Shown: positions 1-5,451 of the stretch, one piece after another | Position numbering within the stretch: the first letter of the stretch is position 1 | How the letters are laid out: each line of letters starts with the position of its first letter | Origin: Paracoccaceae bacterium | GTDB lineage: Bacteria > Pseudomonadota > Alphaproteobacteria > Rhodobacterales > Rhodobacteraceae | Length of the DNA: 6,734 nucleotides | Assembly: GCA_007134805.1 (NCBI GenBank) | Contig: SLKB01000151.1 | Location: forward strand, 1 to 6,734 | Direction: 5' to 3' | The notes under the pieces: generated by a model | What the model was told of the DNA's origin: nothing | What the model saw: only the letters and a program-made list of their open reading frames with translations | Database searches by the model: none | Translations under genes and position numbers: made by a program

Positions 1-15
1 CGCGCGCGGCGCTGA

Positions 16-1257
16 TCAGTTCAGGAAACCCTGGCCGCGGGCGGCGTTGACATAGGCGGATTCGATCGTCTCGAGCGTTTCCTCGGCCGAGGCATTGCCT
101 TGCAGGAAGCTTGCCAGATTGTCGCCCAGCGCCGTGTGCATGAGCCCCATATAGGGTGTCATCGGATAGGGCGCGGCCCCGCCCTCGGCGCTGGCCACCA
201 CACCGATCGAGGCGGGCGTGGGCTCGTAGCCTGCGCCCAGCCAGACCGCGAGCGCGGAGTTTTCGCGCACGCGCTCAGGGGTGATGCCGTTCAGCATGGC
301 ACGGAAGCTCGCTTCGGCATCCGCGTCCGAGGCATTCGCCGCGATGGTGAACCCATCCCACCACAATGTGGTTGACGGGCGGCCACCCCCCTCGACGCTG
401 GGTGCGGCGGCGAGAACCGTGGCCTCGACAATCTCTGAGGGCGCATTGTCACCCGACAGGATCCCCGCGGCGCGCGAGCCCCAGTGCAGCATCAGCGCGA
501 CCTCGCCCGCTTCCCAGAGCGCCTGGACCGAATTCGAATCGAATGTCAGGTAATCGGGGTCGGAATAGCTGGTGAGGGCTTTGAGCGACTCGAGCGCGGC
601 GAGGCCCGTTTCATTGTTGAGCGCCGGCGCGGCCGAGCCGGGTTCGAAGAACCTGCCGCCATGGCCGAGATACAGGTTCACGAATTCCTGCGCGAGGTTC
701 CAGCCGGCCCCGGACACCATGGCGACCGGGTGATCCATGAGCCCTTGGGCGCGGATCGCCTCTGCCGCTGCCAGCACATCTTCAAGCGTTTCAGGCGGCG
801 CGACGCCCGCCTCTTCCAGCACATCGGCGCGGTAGAAGAGGTGCTGCGCATTCGCCATGAAGGCCACGGCCATGACCTGCCCCTCGATGCGCACAAGCTG
901 GGTGGGCTCCAGCGCGTCGCCATGGGCTTCGATCAGGTCATCGAGCGGGCGGATCAGCCCGGCATTCATCAGCGGCACGATGGACCCGTTCGCGACAACG
1001 GCGACCGAATATTGCGAAGGGTTCGCGGTCAGGGCCGCGACCTGCAGGTCGCGGTGATCGGCAGTGAGATTGGCGGTGACGCGCACCGTATCGGTTGCAC
1101 AGGCGCGCGCGCCCTCGACCAGCGCCTGGAGCGCGGGAAAGTCGTTGCCGAGGATCGAGACATTGCCAGCCTCGATCCCGCAATCGGCGCTCGCAGTGCC
1201 GGCCACGCCCAGCGCGAGGACGGAACTGATCGCCGCGAGGCGGAAAGGTGATGTCAT
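16..1257 (-). CDS. Periplasmic sugar-type ABC transporter substrate-binding protein (family 1, MalE-like)
   Basis: This 413-residue protein should capture a sugar, polyol or related solute in the periplasm and deliver it to an ABC importer. Residues 1-24 form a Sec signal peptide: Arg6, a hydrophobic stretch at about 8-20, then Thr-Ala-Ser-Ala before Asp25. Family 1 hallmarks are visible: VPLMNAGLIRPLDDL at 94-108, LFYRADVLEEAGVAPPETLEDV at about 140-161 (the MalE-type 'YN.D...KAG...P.TW.E' block), and LWWDGFTIA at 298-306 in the C-terminal lobe. Cys26 and Cys53 could form a disulfide. The reading frame is open upstream to an ATG at 1341, but the start at 1257 is preferred because it puts the signal peptide at the N terminus and has an SD sequence 8 nt upstream. 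Length is normal for the family. It is divergent from the ATPase gene at 1483. No permease gene is in the window; it may follow on the minus strand, left of position 1. The substrate cannot be read from sequence. Confidence 0.9.
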   Translation of the reverse strand: MTSPFRLAAISSVLALGVAGTASADCGIEAGNVSILGNDFPALQALVEGARACATDTVRVTANLTADHRDLQVAALTANPSQYSVAVVANGSIVPLMNAGLIRPLDDLIEAHGDALEPTQLVRIEGQVMAVAFMANAQHLFYRADVLEEAGVAPPETLEDVLAAAEAIRAQGLMDHPVAMVSGAGWNLAQEFVNLYLGHGGRFFEPGSAAPALNNETGLAALESLKALTSYSDPDYLTFDSNSVQALWEAGEVALMLHWGSRAAGILSGDNAPSEIVEATVLAAAPSVEGGGRPSTTLWWDGFTIAANASDADAEASFRAMLNGITPERVRENSALAVWLGAGYEPTPASIGVVASAEGGAAPYPMTPYMGLMHTALGDNLASFLQGNASAEETLETIESAYVNAARGQGFLN

Positions 1258-1265
1258 GCAGGTAT

Positions 1266-1270
1266 CTCCC
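1266..1270 (-). promoter_or_regulatory. Ribosome binding site deciding the start of the binding-protein gene
   Basis: On the minus strand the bases read GGGAG, within CAGGGAGA, 8 nt before the ATG whose first base is 1257. This supports the start at 1257 over the in-frame ATG at 1341, which would put a 28-residue non-hydrophobic leader in front of an obvious signal peptide. Confidence 0.7.
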
Positions 1271-1310
1271 TGTTTGGGCGAGCCGCGCAGGCGAATCGCA
1301 TCATTGGATT

Positions 1311-1324
1311 TGCATACGCATTCA
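1311..1324. promoter_or_regulatory. Putative LacI-family operator, copy 1 (binding-protein side)
   Basis: The 14 bases TGCATACGCATTCA match 8 of the 10 fixed positions of the general LacI/CcpA-family operator pattern TGNAANCGNTTNCA, including the central CG and the outer TG and CA. The left half, extended to TTTGCATACG (1309-1318), is identical to that of the second site. Its centre is about 60 bp upstream of the binding-protein ATG at 1257, where a promoter for that gene would lie. The role as an operator is an inference. Confidence 0.4.
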
Positions 1325-1410
1325 TTAAAACACATTTCCAAAAATGCAGAAGCAAAATCTGACTTTGGCGCATGATTTCATTTCTTCACAGATTTATTCG
1401 AAAATATTGC

Positions 1411-1440
1411 TTGCATTGCGCCAGAGCGCCTGCCTATCCT
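1411..1440 (+). promoter_or_regulatory. Candidate sigma-70-type promoter for the ATPase-TRAP operon
   Basis: TTGCAT (1411-1416) and TATCCT (1435-1440) are separated by 18 nt. The -35 matches the consensus TTGACA at 3 positions and the -10 matches TATAAT at 4, so the call is weak. Transcription would then start near 1446-1448, inside the second operator-like site. That geometry would suit repression, which is the main reason to note it. Confidence 0.3.
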
Positions 1441-1443
1441 GTT

Positions 1444-1457
1444 TGCATACGTTTGCA
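1444..1457. promoter_or_regulatory. Putative LacI-family operator, copy 2 (ATPase side)
   Basis: TGCATACGTTTGCA is a 14-bp palindrome with a single mismatched pair (T1448 opposite T1453), centred on CG at 1450/1451. It matches 9 of the 10 fixed positions of the LacI-family pattern TGNAANCGNTTNCA. Its left half, TTTGCATACG at 1442-1451, repeats the one at 1309-1318; the centres are 133 bp apart. It lies 25 to 39 nt upstream of the ATPase ATG, just downstream of the candidate -10 box. No regulator gene is in the window. Confidence 0.5.
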
Positions 1458-1472
1458 GCATTCTGAGCAATC

Positions 1473-1477
1473 GGAGG
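1473..1477 (+). promoter_or_regulatory. Ribosome binding site deciding the ATPase start
   Basis: GGAGG lies 5 nt before the ATG at 1483. The same frame is open back to an ATG at 1372, but that longer start would run through the operator and promoter region and add 37 residues with no ABC-domain similarity. Confidence 0.75.
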
Positions 1478-1482
1478 CGTTG

Positions 1483-2535
1483 ATGGCCCGGATCGAGTTG
1501 CGCAACCTGTCCAAGCGCTGGGGCAGTTTCGTGGGTGTTCACAATTTCGACCTGACGATCGAGGACAAGGAATTCGTGGTGCTGCTCGGGCCCTCGGGCT
1601 GCGGCAAGACGACGACCATGCGCATGATCGCGGGGCTCGAGGAAGTCACCGAAGGCGATGTGCTGATCGACGGGGCGCGCGTCAATGATCTGGAGCCCAA
1701 GGATCGCGATATCGCGATGGTGTTCCAGTCCTACGCGCTCTACCCGAACATGAATGTCTACGAGAATATCCGCTTCCCGCTGAAGGTGCGCGGGGCGCCG
1801 AAGACCGAGCATGACGCAAAGGTGCGCCGGGCCGCCGAGATGGTGGAGCTGGGCCCCTTCCTGCACCGGCGCCCGGCCGAGTTGTCGGGCGGGCAGCGTC
1901 AGCGTGTGGCGCTTGCGCGGGCCGTGGTGCGCGAGCCCAACCTGTTCCTGATGGATGAGCCGCTGTCGAATCTCGATGCGAAGCTGCGCGTCTCGACGCG
2001 CGCGCAGATCAAGCATCTGAGCCATGAGCTGGGGGTGACGACCATCTATGTCACCCACGACCAGATCGAGGCGATGACGCTGGCTGATCGCGTGGTGGTG
2101 CTGAACGGGGGGATCGTGCAGCAGGTGGGCACGCCGACCGAGATCTATGACCGCCCGGCCAATACATTCGTGGCCAGTTTCATCGGCACGCCCGCCATGA
2201 ACCTGCTGGACGGGCAGATCAGGGCCGGGTGTTTCACCAGCGAGAACGTGTCCATTCCCGGGCTGAATGCGCCGGACGGGCCAGCCACGCTCGGGTTCCG
2301 GGCCGAGGATGCGCGGATGGTCACCCGCGACGGCCAGATCAGCGCGCCGCTCTATTCGCTGGAATTGCTGGGCGATGCGACCATGGCCACCGTGCGCAGC
2401 GGCAGCGCGATCCTGTCGATCAAGTGCCCCAAGGATTTTCGCGCCAGGATCGGCGATGCCTTCATGGCCGAGATCCCGCCCGCTGCCTGCCATCTGTTCG
2501 GAGGAGACGATGGCGCCCGGATCGACGCCGCCTGA
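1483..2535 (+). CDS. ABC transporter ATP-binding protein, sugar/glycerol-phosphate type (UgpC/MalK family)
   Basis: This 350-residue cytoplasmic ATPase would power a family 1 sugar-type importer. All nucleotide-binding motifs are intact: Walker A GPSGCGKTT at 36-44, Q-loop Gln82 in FQSYALYP, signature LSGGQRQR at 134-141, Walker B LFLMDEP at 154-160 with catalytic Glu159, D-loop SNLD at 162-165, and switch His192. Residues from about 240 form the TOBE/OB regulatory domain typical of MalK/UgpC proteins. There the usual G-(I/V)-R-P-E-H motif reads GFRAED at 271-276. Length is normal for the family. The natural partner is the divergent binding protein at 16-1257; the permeases are missing from the window. 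A 62-nt gap with no clear terminator leads into the TRAP genes, so read-through is likely. Family and function class are certain; substrate is not. Confidence 0.94.
   Translation: MARIELRNLSKRWGSFVGVHNFDLTIEDKEFVVLLGPSGCGKTTTMRMIAGLEEVTEGDVLIDGARVNDLEPKDRDIAMVFQSYALYPNMNVYENIRFPLKVRGAPKTEHDAKVRRAAEMVELGPFLHRRPAELSGGQRQRVALARAVVREPNLFLMDEPLSNLDAKLRVSTRAQIKHLSHELGVTTIYVTHDQIEAMTLADRVVVLNGGIVQQVGTPTEIYDRPANTFVASFIGTPAMNLLDGQIRAGCFTSENVSIPGLNAPDGPATLGFRAEDARMVTRDGQISAPLYSLELLGDATMATVRSGSAILSIKCPKDFRARIGDAFMAEIPPAACHLFGGDDGARIDAA
2500..2512 (+). other. Strong SD-like sequence plus ATG inside the 3' end of the ATPase gene
   Basis: GGAGGAG (2500-2506) followed by ACG and ATG (2510-2512) forms an excellent out-of-frame translation start 21 nt before the ATPase stop codon. 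The frame it opens overlaps dctP out of frame to 2926 and looks like a shadow, with no recognisable domain. It may be chance from Gly-Gly-Asp-Asp codons, or a remnant of a gene once translationally coupled to the ATPase. Confidence 0.25.
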
Positions 2536-2597
2536 GCCGGGGGCGCGCGACACGGCCGGACGGGAAGAAGTGACTGTTTCAAACGGGAGGAAGAACC

Positions 2598-3581
2598 ATG
2601 TTGAGATTACTTGCGAGCACGGCGGTCATCGGGATCTTGGCGGCCAGTGCCAGCCTTGCGCAGACCACGATCCGCATTGCGCATGCGCAACCCGAAGCCT
2701 CGCCGCTGCACGCCGCACTCGACCATTTCAAGACCACGCTCGAAGAGCGCTCGGAGGGGGATTTCGTGGTCGAGATCTTCGCAGGCGGCCAGCTTGGCAG
2801 CGTGGGCGAGGCGACCGAGCTGGTGCAATCGGGCAATATCCAGATGACCACGGGCGCCTCGGTGCTCTTGTCGAGCACAGTGCCGGAGCTTGGGGTGCTC
2901 GACCAGTTCCTGCTGTTCGAGGATGAAGAACATGCGCGCGGCGTTCTTGACGGCGAAGCGGGCGACAGGCTGCTGGGCGCGATGGAAGCGCGCGGCCTGA
3001 AGGGCATCGGCTTTCTGGAGCTTGGCTTTCGCAGCTTCACCAACAGCCGCGCGCCGCTCGACAGTGTCGAGGCCTTCCGGGGCCTGCGCCTGCGCTCGGC
3101 TGACAATCCGATCCAGATCAAGGCATGGCGGTCCATCGGGGCCGTTCCCCTGCCGCTGGCCTGGGGCGAGATCTATTCCTCACTGCAGCAGGGCCTGATC
3201 GACGGCCAGGAAAGCGCGCTGTCCTCGATGGTGGTGGAGCGCTTCTACGAGGTGCAGGACTATGTCTCGCTGACCGGGCATATCTACTGGCCCGAATTGT
3301 GGTTCGCCAATCTGGATTTCTTCAACGGGCTGGACGAGGACCAGCAGGCGCTCCTGATGGAGGTCGCAGCCGAGACGACAGCGCTGCAGCGCGATCTGGT
3401 CGCGGCCGCGAATGCCGAAACGCTCGATCAGCTGATCGCGGCGGGGCTTGCGGTCAATGAACTGCCCGCCGATGAGCGCGCGCAGATGGGCGCCACGATG
3501 AATGCCGCGATCGAGGCGGATATCCGCGCCAATGTCGGCGATGATCTTTATGACGCCTTCACGGCCGCGCTGACCCAGTGA
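2598..3581 (+). CDS. dctP: TRAP transporter substrate-binding protein, DctP family
   Basis: This 327-residue periplasmic protein binds the solute for the TRAP importer encoded just downstream. Residues 1-21 form a Sec signal peptide, with likely cleavage after Ala-Ser-Leu-Ala at 18-21. DctP hallmarks follow: IRIAHAQPEASPLHAAL near 25-41, FAGGQLGS at 61-68, and the block GLRLRSADNPIQIKAWRSIGAVPLPLAWGEIYSSLQQGLIDGQES at 162-206. Arg166 fits the conserved arginine that in characterised DctP proteins contacts the acidic group of the ligand, so a carboxylate or sulfonate is plausible. Asn238 in WFANLDFF fits the second conserved ligand-side region. The start is supported by GGGAGG at 2585-2590, 7 nt upstream. 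Length is typical. If the downstream dehydrogenase is HpsN-like, this would be the HpsK equivalent (DHPS binding), but that is inference. Confidence 0.93.
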   Translation: MLRLLASTAVIGILAASASLAQTTIRIAHAQPEASPLHAALDHFKTTLEERSEGDFVVEIFAGGQLGSVGEATELVQSGNIQMTTGASVLLSSTVPELGVLDQFLLFEDEEHARGVLDGEAGDRLLGAMEARGLKGIGFLELGFRSFTNSRAPLDSVEAFRGLRLRSADNPIQIKAWRSIGAVPLPLAWGEIYSSLQQGLIDGQESALSSMVVERFYEVQDYVSLTGHIYWPELWFANLDFFNGLDEDQQALLMEVAAETTALQRDLVAAANAETLDQLIAAGLAVNELPADERAQMGATMNAAIEADIRANVGDDLYDAFTAALTQ

Positions 3582-3592
3582 TCGCCCCCCTT

Positions 3593-3616
3593 CCCCGGCT
3601 GGGTTGCCAGCCGGGG
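3593..3616 (+). promoter_or_regulatory. Perfect hairpin between dctP and dctQ (mRNA stabiliser or attenuator)
   Basis: CCCCGGCTGG (3593-3602) and CCAGCCGGGG (3607-3616) are exact reverse complements around the 4-nt loop GTTG. The stem starts 11 nt after the dctP stop and ends 23 nt before the dctQ start. No T-run follows, so a simple intrinsic terminator is unlikely. Its likely effects are protecting the dctP mRNA from 3' decay or partly reducing read-through, which would give more binding protein than membrane subunits. Confidence 0.75.
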
Positions 3617-3628
3617 CCATTCGCCACC

Positions 3629-3632
3629 GGAG
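3629..3632 (+). promoter_or_regulatory. Ribosome binding site deciding the dctQ start
   Basis: GGAG sits 7 nt before the ATG at 3640. The frame is also open from a TTG at 3604, but that codon lies in the hairpin loop and has no SD of its own. Confidence 0.6.
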
Positions 3633-3639
3633 CCCGCCC

Positions 3640-4149
3640 ATGCCCCGCGCGCTGCGCCTGATCGAGACGTATCTGGAGCCTGTGATCATCGTCGCCTGTC
3701 TGGGCGTGGTGATCGTGCTGCTGTTTGCCGATGTGGTCGCGCGTTTCGCCTTCCAGACCTCGATCTTCTGGGCCGGCGAGGTGGCGCGTTTCGCCTTTGT
3801 CTACATGATCTATTTCGGCATCAGCTATGCGATCCGCGAGAAGCGGCATCTGCGCGTGACCCTGCTTGTCGAACAGGCATCGCCGCGCGTGCAGCGCGGG
3901 CTTCTCGCGCTGGCTGAACTGGTGTTTCTGGGCTATTCGGTGGTCGTGTGCTGGCTGGGCGTGGTGATCACCTCGAATGCGCTGGCGCGCGGGCAGATCC
4001 TGCCTGCGACGCAATGGCCGACTGCAGTGCTCTATGCCGCGATCATCCTGTCGGGCGCGTTATGCGTGCTGCGGCTGTCCTATTCGCTGTGGCGGATCCT
4101 GCGCCATGGCGACACGGTGCTTTCTTCCGCGCCGGGGGGTGCTGCATGA
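3640..4149 (+). CDS. dctQ: TRAP transporter small transmembrane subunit, DctQ family
   Basis: This 169-residue inner-membrane protein is the small subunit that pairs with DctM and helps dock the loaded DctP. Four hydrophobic segments are visible at about 13-33, 48-66, 88-112 and 127-148, the normal DctQ topology. The family blocks are present: FWAGEVARFAFVYMIYFGISYAIREKRHLRV at 48-78 (Trp-x-x-Glu-x-x-Arg, then Arg-x-x-x-His-x-x-Val) and GQILPATQWPTAVLY near 118-142. The final bases overlap dctM in an ATGA arrangement, so the two membrane subunits are probably translationally coupled. Length is normal. It would be HpsL in a DHPS system, but DctQ sequences carry little substrate information. 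Confidence 0.9.
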   Translation: MPRALRLIETYLEPVIIVACLGVVIVLLFADVVARFAFQTSIFWAGEVARFAFVYMIYFGISYAIREKRHLRVTLLVEQASPRVQRGLLALAELVFLGYSVVVCWLGVVITSNALARGQILPATQWPTAVLYAAIILSGALCVLRLSYSLWRILRHGDTVLSSAPGGAA

Positions 4150-5438
4150 CGAGCGCGGTGCTCTTTGGCAGTTTCGTGCTTCTGCTGCTGATCGGCGTGC
4201 CGATCGGCATTGCGCTGGGCACGGCGAGCCTGCTCGCGATCAGCACCATCCCGTTCCTGAGCTATGATTTCTACGCGCTGGGGCTGGTCAGCGGGATCAA
4301 TTCCTTCACGCTGATGGCGGTGGTGCTGTTCACGCTGGCCGGCAACCTGATGAGCCGCGGCGGCATCTCGCGGCGGCTGATCGCTGTGGCGGAGGCGTTT
4401 TTCGGCACGGCCCCCGGGGGCCTGGGCACAGTGACCATCATGGCCTGCCTGTTCTTCGCCGCCATCTCGGGGACCGGGTCGGCGACAGTGGCGGCCATCG
4501 GGCTTGCGATGATCCCGGCGCTGGTGCGGCGCGGCTATGACCGGGCCTATGCGGGGTCCATGGTGGCCTCTGCGGGCGCGCTGGGGGTGATGATCCCGCC
4601 ATCAGTGGTGATGATCGTCTATGCGGTCACGGCGGGCGTGTCGGTCTCGGCGCTGTTTCTGGCGGGCGTGCTGCCCGGCATCCTCATCGCCTTCGCGCTG
4701 ATCCTCTTCAACATCTACCAGACCTGGCGCGGCGGCTGGGAGGCCGAGGCGCAGTCCAGCACTTGGGCGGAGCGGCTGGCCCGCGTCAATGACGCGAAAC
4801 TGGCGCTGCTGATGCCCTTTGTCGTGCTGGGCGGAATCTACGGCGGCATCGTGACCCCGACCGAGTCGGCGGCAGTGGCCGTCGTCTATGCGCTGGTCGT
4901 CTCGACCCTGGTCTACAAGGAGCTGCGCTGGTCGGAGATCCCGCAGATCATGCTCGATTCGGCGCTGCTGGTGGCGGCCGTGCTGGTGATCATCGGCGCG
5001 TCGGTGGGCTTTGGCCGCATCATCGCGCTGGAGCGCATCCCGCTTTATCTGTCGCAATTCGTCCTCGGCGTGACCGAGAACTGGATCGTCGTGCTGCTGG
5101 CCATCCTTGTGCTGTTGCTGATCATCGGCACCTTTCTGGAAACCCTGGCGGCGATCGTGATCCTGACGCCGGTGCTGCTGCCGATGATCACCCATCTGGG
5201 GATCGACCCGATCCATTTCGGGATCATCATGATCGTGGCGCTGGCCATAGGGTTTGTCACCCCGCCGCTGGGGGCCAATCTGTTCATGGCCGCGCAGGTG
5301 GGCCAGATCCCCTATGACCATCTTGTGCGGCGCATCTTCAAATGGGTTCTGGTGCTGATCGCGGCGCTGCTGGTGATCACCTTCTGGCCGGGGCTGTCGC
5401 TTGTCCTGCCAAAACTTCTGCTGGGCTACGGAATATAG
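4146..5438 (+). CDS. dctM: TRAP transporter large transmembrane subunit, DctM family
   Basis: This 430-residue, highly hydrophobic inner-membrane protein is the transport channel of the TRAP system, which moves the solute with sodium or proton flow rather than ATP. DctM signatures appear in order: [13 protein letters not shown] at 62-74, [17 protein letters not shown] at 103-119, [17 protein letters not shown] at 144-160, [18 protein letters not shown] at 233-250, [19 protein letters not shown] at 328-346 and [13 protein letters not shown] at 368-380. The two related halves (PPS at 151-153 and PPL at 373-375) reflect the elevator-type inverted-repeat fold known for this family. Length is typical and there is no frameshift. 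It starts in the dctQ stop codon (ATGA, 4146-4149), and the dehydrogenase starts 13 nt after its TAG. It would be HpsM if the cluster imports DHPS. Confidence 0.94.
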   Translation: MTSAVLFGSFVLLLLIGVPIGIALGTASLLAISTIPFLSYDFYALGLVSGINSFTLMAVVLFTLAGNLMSRGGISRRLIAVAEAFFGTAPGGLGTVTIMACLFFAAISGTGSATVAAIGLAMIPALVRRGYDRAYAGSMVASAGALGVMIPPSVVMIVYAVTAGVSVSALFLAGVLPGILIAFALILFNIYQTWRGGWEAEAQSSTWAERLARVNDAKLALLMPFVVLGGIYGGIVTPTESAAVAVVYALVVSTLVYKELRWSEIPQIMLDSALLVAAVLVIIGASVGFGRIIALERIPLYLSQFVLGVTENWIVVLLAILVLLLIIGTFLETLAAIVILTPVLLPMITHLGIDPIHFGIIMIVALAIGFVTPPLGANLFMAAQVGQIPYDHLVRRIFKWVLVLIAALLVITFWPGLSLVLPKLLLGYGI

Positions 5439-5451
5439 AAAGGAACCACGG

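Larger units (their letters stand above)
1258..1482. promoter_or_regulatory. Divergent intergenic control region between binding-protein and ATPase genes
   Basis: This 225-bp non-coding stretch separates two genes transcribed away from each other and is clearly more AT-rich than its flanks, especially about 1300-1410. It should hold the promoters for both directions. It contains two copies of TTTGCATACG (1309-1318 and 1442-1451), one near each gene start, described separately. An ATTAAA at 1324-1329 reads TTTAAT on the minus strand and could serve as a -10 box for the binding-protein gene, but no convincing -35 partner was found. I see no small gene, riboswitch or terminator here. Confidence 0.7.

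Noticed and set aside
484..1251. 255-codon plus-strand open frame opposite the binding-protein gene
   Set aside because: It is the antisense shadow of a complete binding protein with a signal peptide; it has no clear RBS or domain of its own.
1397..1402. TTCGAA palindrome in the AT-rich intergenic region
   Set aside because: The symmetry breaks immediately outside six bases and there is no second copy, so no support for a regulator site.
1378..2553. 391-codon open frame on the minus strand opposite the ATPase gene
   Set aside because: It is the antisense shadow of a fully intact ABC ATPase in GC-rich DNA, has no recognisable domain, and its composition (rich in Arg, His, Gln) is typical of reverse-frame artefacts.
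2576..2584. Small inverted repeat GTTTCAAAC just before the dctP ribosome binding site
   Set aside because: With only 4-bp arms around one base, it is likely by chance in a window this size and does not match the operator sites upstream.
3593..3616. Reading the dctP-dctQ hairpin as an intrinsic terminator
   Set aside because: No run of T follows the stem, and the next genes encode obligate partners of DctP, so full termination is unlikely; kept as a stabiliser or attenuator instead.
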